Of a DNA stretch of 64,000 nucleotides, positions 8,660-17,538 are shown piece after piece. Location of the stretch: assembly GCF_019703835.1 (NCBI RefSeq), contig NZ_AP023054.1:2727580-2791579 (forward strand), read 5' to 3'. Position 1 is the first letter of the stretch. Every line of letters begins with the position of its first letter. Below the pieces are notes generated by a model that was not told the DNA's origin, did not search any database, and saw only the letters and a list, made by a program, of their open reading frames with translations. The translations under genes and the position numbers were made by a program. The DNA is from Thaumasiovibrio subtropicus. GTDB lineage: Bacteria; Pseudomonadota; Gammaproteobacteria; Enterobacterales; Vibrionaceae.

Positions 8660-9643
8660 CTATCGCAATATATAACCGATGTATGCATTAAAGAGAGCTC
8701 TCAAAAACCAAGACTTAGTATAGTCTCGTTCACCAATATATTCTATCAGCCTACCTCCAAAGCCTAACTTAAATCGATTCACGCCAGCGGCATCAGCTTT
8801 GTAGGGAGTAATTCCCCCAAAGTCAAAATCACTAATACCGAACTCGTTTAAATTAGTTAACAGTTCATGGACCATAAAGAAAGAGGCATGACGCTCTCTA
8901 CCCTCTTGTGTTGAACCGGCTAAGTAATAAATTGCAACATTTGAGAACACAATAAGTATTGATGCACACAATATTTCACCTCGACTATTGCGTACTAAGG
9001 CCATTTTAACATTATCACTATGAGTATCTAACAATAATTGAAACTCACTCTGGGAGAGTTGAAGGTCTGACCTCCCTTTTATTGCAACCATCTCGTCGTG
9101 AACTACAGAAAACTCTTCCAATTCTGCAGATTTTATCTCAAAGCTCAATTCTTCTTTCAACGACTTCCGATAGTAATATCGATTATTTTTACTAAAAGAC
9201 GATAGAACTGGGGTTTCAATATTAATAGCATGTTTAATAGAGAAGCCGCTATTAACCTTCACAAGGGCAGGCTTGAGGTCATTGACCTGCGAAAATAAAT
9301 ATGAAGAATTACTAGAATATTCGTCACTAAAGCTAAAACGCACAACGGTTCTTCTAAAGTCAAAGTAACTTTCTAAGGAGGAAATTATCGATGGTAAGTC
9401 ACTTTGATTAATAAAATTAATCCCGCCAGGAGCCCAACCAAAAGATAGTCCAAATTTTGACTTCAAGGTAATCTGGGCCAAACCAAGAAATCTTTCTTTC
9501 TTTAAAACAGCTAAACGAATAACTTCAAATGAGTTGGACTTAAATTCTCCCCACTCCCAAGTAGAAAAAACACTAACATTAATACACTGAGATAGGTATT
9601 TGTTCCACTCTTCCTTATCTTCTACTTTTATTAACTCAAACAT
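8660..9643 (-). CDS. FemAB/GNAT-fold acyl- or aminoacyl-transferase
   Basis: 327 residues with the FemABX/GNAT-like double fold: an opening VFSTWEWGEFKSN, then LGLAQITLKSKFGLSFGWAPGG, and in the second half ILCASILIVFSNVAIYYLAGST and a closing DFGGITPYKADAAGVNRFKLGFGG. Fem proteins add amino acids from aminoacyl-tRNA to cell-wall precursors; the polysaccharide-locus members are thought to add acyl or aminoacyl groups to amino sugars. Start is ATG at 9643. It sits between a DegT-like aminotransferase and a polysaccharide deacetylase, which suggests decoration of an amino sugar made by the aminotransferase (inference). The exact donor is unknown. Confidence 0.8.
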   Translation of the reverse strand: MFELIKVEDKEEWNKYLSQCINVSVFSTWEWGEFKSNSFEVIRLAVLKKERFLGLAQITLKSKFGLSFGWAPGGINFINQSDLPSIISSLESYFDFRRTVVRFSFSDEYSSNSSYLFSQVNDLKPALVKVNSGFSIKHAINIETPVLSSFSKNNRYYYRKSLKEELSFEIKSAELEEFSVVHDEMVAIKGRSDLQLSQSEFQLLLDTHSDNVKMALVRNSRGEILCASILIVFSNVAIYYLAGSTQEGRERHASFFMVHELLTNLNEFGISDFDFGGITPYKADAAGVNRFKLGFGGRLIEYIGERDYTKSWFLRALFNAYIGYILR

Positions 9644-9661
9644 TTTAACTCTTAAATCTGT

Positions 9662-10642
9662 TTACCAAAGAAATGGAACAACCTTTACCTTGTTATAAAA
9701 GGTTTTATCCTTCACAGATACCTGTGGAGGCAAGTCAGGCCATGATAAAGTAAAGAATCCTTTACTCAGAATAGCACGCGAAAATCTATTGTCATCGGAC
9801 CTATCAATGTAAGCAAAAAGATACGGAACAACTCCATCATAAAAACTATAGATAGGCGTTACTCCATACTTTTCAGCTATCTTCGTCAACAACTTATACA
9901 TACCTATACGTCTAGTTATTTCGGCTTCAATGTCGACGTTAGTGTCTCCTTGTTCAAGCATCGGGCTGAGATATTCTTGTTGACTAAAAGCATTTGCGTC
10001 TAGATTAGACGCTTGACTATTTTTCCGTAATTTACTAAGCCATTGCTTGAACAGGAAAGCGGCAATTCCCAGTATTGGGCTTGGTAAACGCTGCCGAAAC
10101 TTGTCCTTTCTTGCATGCCGATGATCATCTAGCGAAGTTGCAACTTGTGAAGCCGATACCTTAATGCCATTTTTTAAAATCAATGCTGCACCATTCGGAA
10201 GAGACAATGTTTTTCTTAGGCTGAGTAAACCAGCATCACCACGCCCACCAAGTAAGTTACCATATCGATCGCGGCTAAAAAGACCATGTGCGTTATCTTC
10301 AATTAAAACAGCACCAAACTGTTTTTTGTACTGAGAAAATGGAGTAATGTCTTGTTCAAAACCAAAATAGTTTACCATTAGAATTGCGTCACAACATTGT
10401 GATAGCTTACCTGGCGTCAAATCTTCATTGACTTCGTAATAGCTGACATCGATACCAATTGCGTTTATGGGTTCCAATACGTCACTACAAATAAACTCTG
10501 GAAGATAAATACTTTTAGCTTCAATTGACTTCAAATACTCATATAGCGCAAATCTTGCGTAAGGATAAAATGTAATGTTTTGATAAAGTTGGGAAAACAA
10601 AACAGTTTCGTCAGAGGTCTTTTGAATGTCAAAAGGCGTCAT
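9662..10642 (-). CDS. DegT/DnrJ/EryC1-like PLP aminotransferase
   Basis: 326-residue fold-type I PLP enzyme related to sugar aminotransferases (DegT/DnrJ/EryC1/StrS). Seen: YPYARFALYEYLKS (N-terminal substrate region), VNYFGFEQD, the cofactor-binding EDNAHGLFS, and SLRKTLSLPNGAAL with the likely Schiff-base lysine. It is shorter and more divergent than WbpE or PseC, so the substrate may be unusual. The start overlaps the stop of the upstream GT2 gene by 4 bases (translational coupling). With the FemAB-like and deacetylase genes that follow, it may install an amino group that is later acylated. Alternatively it may act on a non-sugar substrate; the evidence here cannot choose. Confidence 0.8.
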   Translation of the reverse strand: MTPFDIQKTSDETVLFSQLYQNITFYPYARFALYEYLKSIEAKSIYLPEFICSDVLEPINAIGIDVSYYEVNEDLTPGKLSQCCDAILMVNYFGFEQDITPFSQYKKQFGAVLIEDNAHGLFSRDRYGNLLGGRGDAGLLSLRKTLSLPNGAALILKNGIKVSASQVATSLDDHRHARKDKFRQRLPSPILGIAAFLFKQWLSKLRKNSQASNLDANAFSQQEYLSPMLEQGDTNVDIEAEITRRIGMYKLLTKIAEKYGVTPIYSFYDGVVPYLFAYIDRSDDNRFSRAILSKGFFTLSWPDLPPQVSVKDKTFYNKVKVVPFLW

Positions 10643-11538
10643 CGTACAATCCCCAAGAGAGAAAAAATGTATGAAACCAATTTTTTAGCCGACCACGGAT
10701 AAACACACAGTGATTTCCAAAGTATTTCTCGGGCTTTGGCTAAATCCCCTGTCAATAGGTAAGAGCGCCCTTTATAGTAATCAACTCGGGATGTGTGTTG
10801 CCTCAAAAGTTTTTTTTCTTCTCGCTGGCAATAACCTAAGCTTCGTATATGATTTTCAATCAACACCTTTAGATTATTGTTAATAAGCTCAATATTAGAA
10901 GACATATTAGAGCCTTCAATAACAAAAACACCGAGCACCTTATCTATGTATGTAATACTCCCTAGCTTTGAAAGGCGCAACCAAAGATCGTAGTCCTCTA
11001 CAGCGAAGTATTCTTTTCTTGTATCAAAAAGGCCAGCCTCGATTACCGCGTCTCGCTTAGCTACAACAGCTGAAGTCGAAAGACTATTACCATCAAAAAG
11101 CAGACGATGATAGTTATTATTACCTGAAAGGCTCTGACCATGCTTTAAAACACCAACACAGCGGCCATCTACATGTTTTTCTTCAAAGTGGCTTACTATT
11201 ACCAAATCAGTATTCGAAGAGGATATCGCTTCTTTGACTTTAGCCAGTTTCTCTGGCAACCAATAGTCATCTGAGTCAAGAAATGCTATCCACTCCCGTT
11301 TCGAAAAACGAATACCTGTATTGCGACTTCCTGCTGGCGAGCCAGAATTCTCTTGCCAATAGTAGTTTACTCTGCTGTCTTTATTAACGTACTCAGCAAC
11401 AACTTGCTTTGTTTTATCAGTAGAACCGTTGTCAACAACAATTACTTCGAAATCTTCAAACGTCTGAGATAGTACAGAATCTAAGCACTTTTTAATTTCC
11501 GACTCTCTATTGTAAGCAGGGATTATGACTGAGAACAA
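10639..11538 (-). CDS. Glycosyltransferase family 2 (GT-A)
   Basis: 299-residue GT2 enzyme: FSVIIPAYNRES at the start, VIVVDNGSTDKT, and the DxD metal site in FLDSDDYW near residue 91. A helical, basic C-terminal part (about 220-299) may contact the membrane. The start is TTG at 11538, with AGGATCAGA about 5 bases upstream as RBS. It lies 10 bases after the SDR gene and overlaps the aminotransferase start by 4 bases. Substrate unknown. Confidence 0.9.
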   Translation of the reverse strand: MFSVIIPAYNRESEIKKCLDSVLSQTFEDFEVIVVDNGSTDKTKQVVAEYVNKDSRVNYYWQENSGSPAGSRNTGIRFSKREWIAFLDSDDYWLPEKLAKVKEAISSSNTDLVIVSHFEEKHVDGRCVGVLKHGQSLSGNNNYHRLLFDGNSLSTSAVVAKRDAVIEAGLFDTRKEYFAVEDYDLWLRLSKLGSITYIDKVLGVFVIEGSNMSSNIELINNNLKVLIENHIRSLGYCQREEKKLLRQHTSRVDYYKGRSYLLTGDLAKAREILWKSLCVYPWSAKKLVSYIFSLLGIVR

Positions 11539-11548
11539 AACTCTGATC

Positions 11549-12484
11549 CTATTTTATTGGCACATTGAGGAGAGAAAAAATTTCATTGGCCTCTTCTTTA
11601 TGGCGGGAATTAAACTTCATTGGAAAAATAGATAAAAGTTTTTCATTCTCGAAAACAACTTTCGGATAACTATTTTTGTCTTCACCATTAATTATAACTT
11701 TACCTTTACTCATCCCAATAAAATCATTATAAGCTTCTATTACAAGCAATGCCAAATCATATAGTGATATTGAAGTGCCAGAAGACAGGTTTACAATGCC
11801 ATTTCCTAAACCATTACTGTTTAGCAATCTATCTACCACATTCACAACATCCCCTATCCAGATAAAATCTCGATAAAGCAAACCATTCGATTGAAGAACA
11901 ATCTGTCCGTTTTCGTGCGCCTGGCGACAAAAGTCATTAAAAATCAAATACCATTTATCAGTATCGGGAAGTTTAGGACATCCATAGCTATTTGAAAGTC
12001 TACAAATAGAGTATGCGATACCCTCCTTTCTACAGAAATGCTCTATATATTTTTCGGCAAAATAATGTGTTAAACCATAGTGGTTCGCTGGATTTACAGG
12101 CGATAACTCGTCGACATATGGTACATTCAGGCCATACACGTGAATAGTACTAAAATAGACTAACTTACCTACACCATGAACGGATAATGCATCACATAAA
12201 TTTCGTGTTCCACCTGCATTAATCAAAAGAGCCTTTTCAGCATAACCCTCATGGAAGTGTTCATTATAGCTAGCAGTATGTATACACCAGTCATAGCGTT
12301 CGGTTATTACAGAAGTAAGTATAGATAAATTTGTGATATCCGCGGCCAAAAAGCGATAATTAGGGTGGCTATTTTCTACTTTTTTATCACGCCCAAGTAC
12401 ATGGACTTCATGATTATGCGCAAGGAAATGTTCGACCAACCAAAGACCTAGATTTCCTTGCCCGCCGGTAATCAATATCTTCAT
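11549..12484 (-). CDS. SDR-family NAD-dependent epimerase/reductase of the CDP-sugar branch
   Basis: 311-residue extended SDR with the dinucleotide motif TGGQGNLGLW at residues 7-16 and a catalytic region FSTIHVYG then HYGLTHYFAEKY. In this Y-x3-K position the lysine is replaced by histidine (Y-G-L-T-H). The substitution is clear in the sequence and may mark a subfamily or altered chemistry. It follows rfbF, rfbG and a cupin epimerase-like gene with almost no spacing, so it probably reduces or epimerises the CDP-4-keto-6-deoxyhexose made by them (inference). The N-terminal half is otherwise well conserved. The final product sugar cannot be named from sequence. Confidence 0.85.
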   Translation of the reverse strand: MKILITGGQGNLGLWLVEHFLAHNHEVHVLGRDKKVENSHPNYRFLAADITNLSILTSVITERYDWCIHTASYNEHFHEGYAEKALLINAGGTRNLCDALSVHGVGKLVYFSTIHVYGLNVPYVDELSPVNPANHYGLTHYFAEKYIEHFCRKEGIAYSICRLSNSYGCPKLPDTDKWYLIFNDFCRQAHENGQIVLQSNGLLYRDFIWIGDVVNVVDRLLNSNGLGNGIVNLSSGTSISLYDLALLVIEAYNDFIGMSKGKVIINGEDKNSYPKVVFENEKLLSIFPMKFNSRHKEEANEIFSLLNVPIK

Positions 12485-12490
12485 GAAACC

Positions 12491-12919
12491 TCACTCAAAG
12501 TATGCTATTTCTGAAAGGTCACATGTCGTACTTTCTGTCGGGTCATGTTCAATACTGGCGATGTTAAGCAGTAAGTTAGTCCCTTCTCCTATTCCTTGGA
12601 ACGCCATCCAAATGCCATTGGGTACAGTTAGACGGCAATAGTTACATGGCGAAAGTGTGACTTCGAAAAATTGCTCAAATGTAGCAGAATCGACTCTACT
12701 GTCAAAACAAACAAATCGAACACTTCCAACAGGGACGACCAAGTTAAGAACCATCTCCCGATGTAGCTTCCACCCTTTAACTGCCCCCTTTTTAACTGTC
12801 GAAAAGTAAGCTTCGCCAAATTTAGAAAATGACGTCTCAGAGCATTTTAGCGCATGAAATATATCGCCTTTATCATGCGCTATTTTCTTCAATGGCGTAA
12901 CTGTTATTCCATCTATCAT
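12491..12919 (-). CDS. RmlC-like cupin, sugar 3,5-epimerase-related
   Basis: 142-residue single cupin domain related to dTDP-4-dehydrorhamnose 3,5-epimerases but shorter. Recognisable parts are GDIFHALKCSE, the KGAVKGWKLHREMVLNLVVPVGSVRFVCFD core, and LTVPNGIWMAFQGIG. In RmlC-type enzymes the histidine of the K-G-W-x-x-H segment serves as catalytic base, and a histidine is present at that place. It is 6 bases upstream of the SDR gene and 1 base after rfbG, so it most likely epimerises CDP-4-keto-6-deoxyglucose at C3 and/or C5 before reduction (inference). A binding-only role is possible. Confidence 0.82.
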   Translation of the reverse strand: MIDGITVTPLKKIAHDKGDIFHALKCSETSFSKFGEAYFSTVKKGAVKGWKLHREMVLNLVVPVGSVRFVCFDSRVDSATFEQFFEVTLSPCNYCRLTVPNGIWMAFQGIGEGTNLLLNIASIEHDPTESTTCDLSEIAYFE

Positions 12920-12920
12920 G

Positions 12921-14018
12921 TTAGTTACACCAAACCAGGTTCTGATTCAACGCCTCTTCTTCGTAAGCGCGTATCTGCTCCAAGGTGAATTCAAACATCT
13001 CTTGTTTTCCTTCATAATACGAAAAGTACCATTCGCTAACAAACTTGATGCACTGTTTATAATTCAACGTCGGAGCCCACTTCAATGATGATAACGCTTT
13101 GTCACAATTGAGCTTAAGCAAACCCGCCTCATGAAAGGGGATATTATCGGTCACGACAAATGCATCTGATGCTGACTGAAAGTTCCAATAATAGCTAAGG
13201 TCAGCCAATAAGTCTTTAACAGTATGGTTTTGCTCTGCCTTTGGCCCAAAGTTAAATTGTTCACCATGCAGTGCTTCGCGCTCAGCGAGTCCTTGTCCTA
13301 ATGCAAGGTACCCACTCAATGGCTCTAGCACATGTTGCCAAGGCCTTGTTGCTTCAGGACAACGAATTTCGACACTCGTATTTTCGCTCCATGCTCGCAT
13401 ACAATCTGCGACAATACGATCTGCCGCCCAATCGCCTCCCCCAATAACGTTTCCAGCTCGTCCTGTCGCTATCCTAACCTTATGTGTAGCAGAAAAGAAT
13501 GACTGCTGGTAGGCATGGAAAATAACTTCTGCAGCACCTTTAGAGCCACTGTAAATATCACGACCGCCAACGGGATCTGTTTCCTTGTACCCCCATACCC
13601 ACTCAACATTTTCGTAACATTTATCACTCGTTACAATAACTGCATGACATGGATGGGCAAATCTTCTTAACACATCAAGTACGTTAGCGGTACCCATAAC
13701 GTTAGACGAGATTGTGTCTAGCGGGTCCTGATAGGAAAGAGAGACAATTGGCTGAGCAGCCAAGTGAAAAACAAAATCAGGCTTGAAGTCTGTGAAAATT
13801 CGCTCAATCTCTGCCAAATTTCTGACATCCTCGATATGATGCTCAATTCTATCTTCCAAACCAAGTTCTTCAAACATCGACGGCTTTGTAGGAATATCTT
13901 TCGAGATACCGCAGACCTTTGCTCCAAGATCCAAAAGCCATGTAGTTAACCAAGTTCCCTTAAAGCCGGTATGGCCAGTGACTAAGACTTTTTTTCCACG
14001 ATAGATATCATTAAACAT
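12921..14018 (-). CDS. rfbG: CDP-glucose 4,6-dehydratase
   Basis: Removes water from CDP-D-glucose to give CDP-4-keto-6-deoxy-D-glucose using bound NAD. Extended SDR of about 365 residues with GKKVLVTGHTGFKGTWLTTW at the N-terminus, the FHLAAQPIVSLSYQDP signature of the family, VTSDKCYEN, and the Y-x3-K motif in DIYSGSKGAAE; GNVIGGGDWAADRI and RPWQHVLEPLSGYL are also typical. I chose ATG at 14018 (MFNDIYRGKK) because it lies 5 bases after the rfbF stop; a longer frame to ATG 14045 overlaps rfbF. It acts directly after RfbF. Confidence 0.94.
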   Translation of the reverse strand: MFNDIYRGKKVLVTGHTGFKGTWLTTWLLDLGAKVCGISKDIPTKPSMFEELGLEDRIEHHIEDVRNLAEIERIFTDFKPDFVFHLAAQPIVSLSYQDPLDTISSNVMGTANVLDVLRRFAHPCHAVIVTSDKCYENVEWVWGYKETDPVGGRDIYSGSKGAAEVIFHAYQQSFFSATHKVRIATGRAGNVIGGGDWAADRIVADCMRAWSENTSVEIRCPEATRPWQHVLEPLSGYLALGQGLAEREALHGEQFNFGPKAEQNHTVKDLLADLSYYWNFQSASDAFVVTDNIPFHEAGLLKLNCDKALSSLKWAPTLNYKQCIKFVSEWYFSYYEGKQEMFEFTLEQIRAYEEEALNQNLVWCN

Positions 14019-14022
14019 AGGA

Positions 14023-14790
14023 TTACCAAGACTTCCATTTTGCATTATTAGACTCGAGCATTTCGTTCAGCTTCTGTTTGTCGTTCAAAGAATCCATACA
14101 CTTCCAAAAACCAGTGTGCTTGTACGTCATAAGCTCATTGTCCCGCGCTAAATTTTGTAACGGTGCCTGCTCGAAAACAGTCTCATCACCCTCGATGTAG
14201 TCTAGTACGCTTGGATGACAAACGAAGAAACCACCATTTATCCATGCGCCATCTCCTTTCGGTTTTTCAAAGAACTCTTTAACCTGATCGCCCTCAATCT
14301 GGAGTGCACCAAACCTACCATCAGGCTGAACAGACGTCATTGTTATTTTCTTATCATGAGACTGATGAAATTTAACCAATGATGAGATATCTACATCCGA
14401 GACACCATCGCCATAAGTCAGCATAAAGTCTTCATTACCAATGACTTCTTTTGCTCGTTTTATCCGACCACCTGTCATCGTGTGAAGTCCAGTATCGAGC
14501 AAAGTGACTTTCCAAGGCTCGGAGCTGTTCTTATGAATCTGCATCTCATTCGTTGCTAGGTCGATCGTGACATCACTTTGATGTAAGAAGTAGTTAGCAA
14601 AGTACTCTTTAATATAATAACCTTTGTAGCCTAGCAAAATAACAAACTCATTGTAGCCATGTTGTGAGTACATCTTCATAATGTGCCAAAGGATAGGCTT
14701 TCCACCAATTTCAACCATCGGTTTTGGTCTCAACCCTGTTTCTTCAGATAAACGAGTACCGAAACCACCAGCTAATATGCATACTTTCAT
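14023..14790 (-). CDS. rfbF: Glucose-1-phosphate cytidylyltransferase
   Basis: Makes CDP-glucose from glucose-1-phosphate and CTP, the first step of CDP-deoxysugar synthesis. 255 residues, the usual family size. The nucleotidyltransferase signature ILAGGFGTRLSEETGLRPKP at residues 5-24 with the catalytic arginine and lysine is followed by MVEIGGKPILWHIMK; YGDGVSDVD contains the metal-binding aspartate. ATG start at 14790. It begins the rfbF-rfbG-cupin-SDR block; no rfbH (3-dehydratase) is seen, so the branch probably stops at 6-deoxyhexoses rather than 3,6-dideoxyhexoses. Confidence 0.95.
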   Translation of the reverse strand: MKVCILAGGFGTRLSEETGLRPKPMVEIGGKPILWHIMKMYSQHGYNEFVILLGYKGYYIKEYFANYFLHQSDVTIDLATNEMQIHKNSSEPWKVTLLDTGLHTMTGGRIKRAKEVIGNEDFMLTYGDGVSDVDISSLVKFHQSHDKKITMTSVQPDGRFGALQIEGDQVKEFFEKPKGDGAWINGGFFVCHPSVLDYIEGDETVFEQAPLQNLARDNELMTYKHTGFWKCMDSLNDKQKLNEMLESNNAKWKSW

Positions 14791-14828
14791 AAACTAACTC
14801 GACTAATATATATAATCACTTAATATAA

Positions 14829-16055
14829 CTACGATAAAAGATCATAGTATTCTTTGGACATTCTTTCAGATTCAAAAAGCCTAGCATATCTTAGTCTTCC
14901 TTTTTCTGACTGTTCGGTGTAAAAATCTGAGTCCGACAAAAGCTTTAATATGGCGTCCCCAAATGCAACATAGTCTTCAGAAGGTACTAGCATACCTCCA
15001 TCATTGCTTTTTACCACTTCTGGGATACCTCCTACATCTGTTGCGACGACTGGCACGCCTCGAGACATAGCTTCGACACTAGTTAAGCCGAAAGACTCAT
15101 ATGCTTGCGACGAAACTAAGACCAAATCAGACTTTTCAATAACAGCTGCAGGATTAGGAAAAAAGCCCTCCAAATGTACGTTATGCGACTTCGTAATAAT
15201 TAAATTCTTAAGAGAACTAACCCTTTTAAAATCGTTCTCCGTATAAAACCCACATACTAACAAATGGACATCACCATTATAACTATTAAGCACATACTCA
15301 AAAGCTTTAAAAAGAAAATCATGTCCTTTACGCTCTTCGTATGTCGCCAACAAAACACACACTTTGCTTGATTCGCCAATCCCTAGCTTTATCAATCGTT
15401 CTTTTACCTCTTCTAGAGCAACAGGGCTAATTGATTCGGGCCGTTGGATACCATTATAGATGAATCGAGGCTTCACACTGCTTAATGATGCTCGATTATT
15501 AATCGATTCAGCACAACTTTTCGAGACAGAAACAAAAGACTCCGTACTCTCGGCGACCTTCTTATCAATCCACCTTTCCCAACGACCAAAAAGGACACTT
15601 TCCGGTGTCGCATAGTTATGAAAATTATGAATTGCAGGAGCATCTGGTTTATAGTTCTTCCATGCAATAGAAGCAGCCAAACAAGATTGGCCTGCCGGGT
15701 AGCCACCATTTACAACGATACAACGGTCGGCTCCAAGTTCTTTGAACAAATGAGTCAAACGTAAGTACGTGATAATAAAAGATGGTATACGAAGAAAACC
15801 CACGAGGCTCTTTCTAACCAAACTAGGCCAGTTTTCAAACAGTTTACTTATAGTAGCCGGGCTATACACTCGCACTTTCTTTGCTTCTGTATTATTTCTA
15901 TTTATCCTCCTCAGCACAGAATCGTAACCCGCGTGTTCACTGTTGCATAAAAATATAATTTCGTCGCTTTCAGATGGCCAATAGTTTATTAAAGTGGATA
16001 TAAACGTGTCCAAACCGCCTTCGTAATAGCATTCAGTGTAAATGACTACTTTCAA
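14829..16055 (-). CDS. Glycosyltransferase family 4 (GT-B)
   Basis: 408-residue retaining GT-B enzyme. The N-terminus MKVVIYTECYYEGGLDTFI is the acceptor domain. The donor domain contains VCVLLATYEERKGHDFLFKA, LLVCGFYTEND and the E-x7-E motif within ESFGLTSVEAMSRGVPVV. The start overlaps the wzx stop by 4 bases. It is encoded upstream of rfbF within the operon, so it may use the CDP-linked sugar or another donor; this cannot be decided. Confidence 0.92.
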   Translation of the reverse strand: MKVVIYTECYYEGGLDTFISTLINYWPSESDEIIFLCNSEHAGYDSVLRRINRNNTEAKKVRVYSPATISKLFENWPSLVRKSLVGFLRIPSFIITYLRLTHLFKELGADRCIVVNGGYPAGQSCLAASIAWKNYKPDAPAIHNFHNYATPESVLFGRWERWIDKKVAESTESFVSVSKSCAESINNRASLSSVKPRFIYNGIQRPESISPVALEEVKERLIKLGIGESSKVCVLLATYEERKGHDFLFKAFEYVLNSYNGDVHLLVCGFYTENDFKRVSSLKNLIITKSHNVHLEGFFPNPAAVIEKSDLVLVSSQAYESFGLTSVEAMSRGVPVVATDVGGIPEVVKSNDGGMLVPSEDYVAFGDAILKLLSDSDFYTEQSEKGRLRYARLFESERMSKEYYDLLS

Positions 16056-17538
16056 AATCTAAATTTCCTAACGTAATGCCTTAGAGCGGATATCTCTTGC
16101 TCTTCGAATGAAAACCACTTCGGTCTGAACAATATAAAGCCAGTAATTATAAGAAAAGTAAGCCCAACATTTAATATTATCTCAACGAGAAGGTATCCTT
16201 CCCACGTCCATATTGTCGCAAGAAAATTGTCAATGATATAGCTCAGAAACATAACAACGGCAATTGCTCGAAACTGGTACAAATAATCGTAAGAAAATTT
16301 AAGAGATCTTGAAAGTAGATATATTGAAAAATTAACAGTAAAGAACTGAACTATTAGCATTTTCAACGCTACACCTGACGAGCCAAGGCCCATGCCAAAA
16401 TTGGGCACTCTACTCACTAGAACGATAGTAAAGAAAACACCAATAACTGATGAAAAAGATGAAACTAATAAAGCTGTCTTGGTTCTTTCCATTGCTAGAA
16501 ACATCATTCCTGTTACTTGACCTCTCGCTTGATCTATAGGATAAAGTAACATCAAAGCAAAAGTAAGATAAGCAGCCGAGTAATCAGAACCAAACAAAAC
16601 AATCAATATGGATTCTGACTGAAAAATAATACTTCCTGATATTATCAGCCCTATTAGAAAGAGCTTATCTAAAGCCAATTTAAAATATTTCCTAACTCTA
16701 TCATAATCGTTTCTTGAGTAATGAAAAGCGACTTCCTTCCAGATAATATTCAAAACTGACGTTGTAAAAATCAATACTACTACGGCAAACTGATTAGAAA
16801 TTGATAGATAAGCTTGCTCTTCCGAACCTGAAGAGTGTCTTAATATCCAGGGATCTGAGTAAGCAGCTAAAGCTATAATAAAAATGGAAGCAACTAATGG
16901 GCAACAGTACTCAAAATAATACTTAAAGTTCACTCTTTTAGAAGAGGAGAAATCAATAGAGAACAGTGAAAAGAAAACTATAGTAAATATTAAGACCTCA
17001 AAAACAAAATACCTAAGTAAAGATTTATATCCAAAGCGTCAAATACAACAAGAAATATCACTATACAAAGGTTAATTGCTACTAGTAGCGTATTCCATAT
17101 TTGGAACACTACTGTCCTTCTCTGTGAGTCGGCAATTTGGGTTAGAGTTAAGATAACTCTTTGATGAAAAAAGAATGAAACAAACGCAGTAATAACCAAA
17201 TTGCTATCTAAATTCAACCAAATAGAATCACTTAGCCTACTAGGCAGAACTAACACCAGCAATAAAAATAGAAATAGCTGGACTAACAGCCATGCTAAAT
17301 AGCATCGCAGATGTTGTCTGCTAAGACCATATTTAGATATAAAAGTAAAAAACGCGTTAGATGTACCAAGGTTAAGCAGATCATATGTCGCGACCAGACT
17401 TGCCAACAAGTAACCGTAGTTACCATACTCACTAGGCCCAAGACCTCTTGCTAATGCTATGATTGTAAGAAAAGAAAGGCTTGCTCTAAGCACTGTAACA
17501 AAAAATGATAATACAACTCTTTTCTTTAACTCACCCAT
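16052..17538 (-). pseudogene. wzx: O-antigen/capsule flippase Wzx of cluster B, split by a one-base loss
   Basis: Polytopic MATE/PST-type flippase that moves undecaprenyl-linked repeat units across the inner membrane. It is read as two frames: 16990-17538 (182 aa, start ATG, MGELKKRVVLSF then LARGLGPSEYGNYGYLLA) and 16052-16933 (293 aa from a GTG). The N-terminal frame ends soon after a five-base T run (plus-strand A5 at 17000-17004). One added T there joins the frames without any other stop into a 495-residue protein, the normal Wzx length, with membrane segments continuing smoothly across the join. The 3' end overlaps the next gene by 4 bases and the 5' end overlaps the upstream gene by 8, as in an intact operon. 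It is either truly inactivated or a sequencing undercall. Confidence 0.85.
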
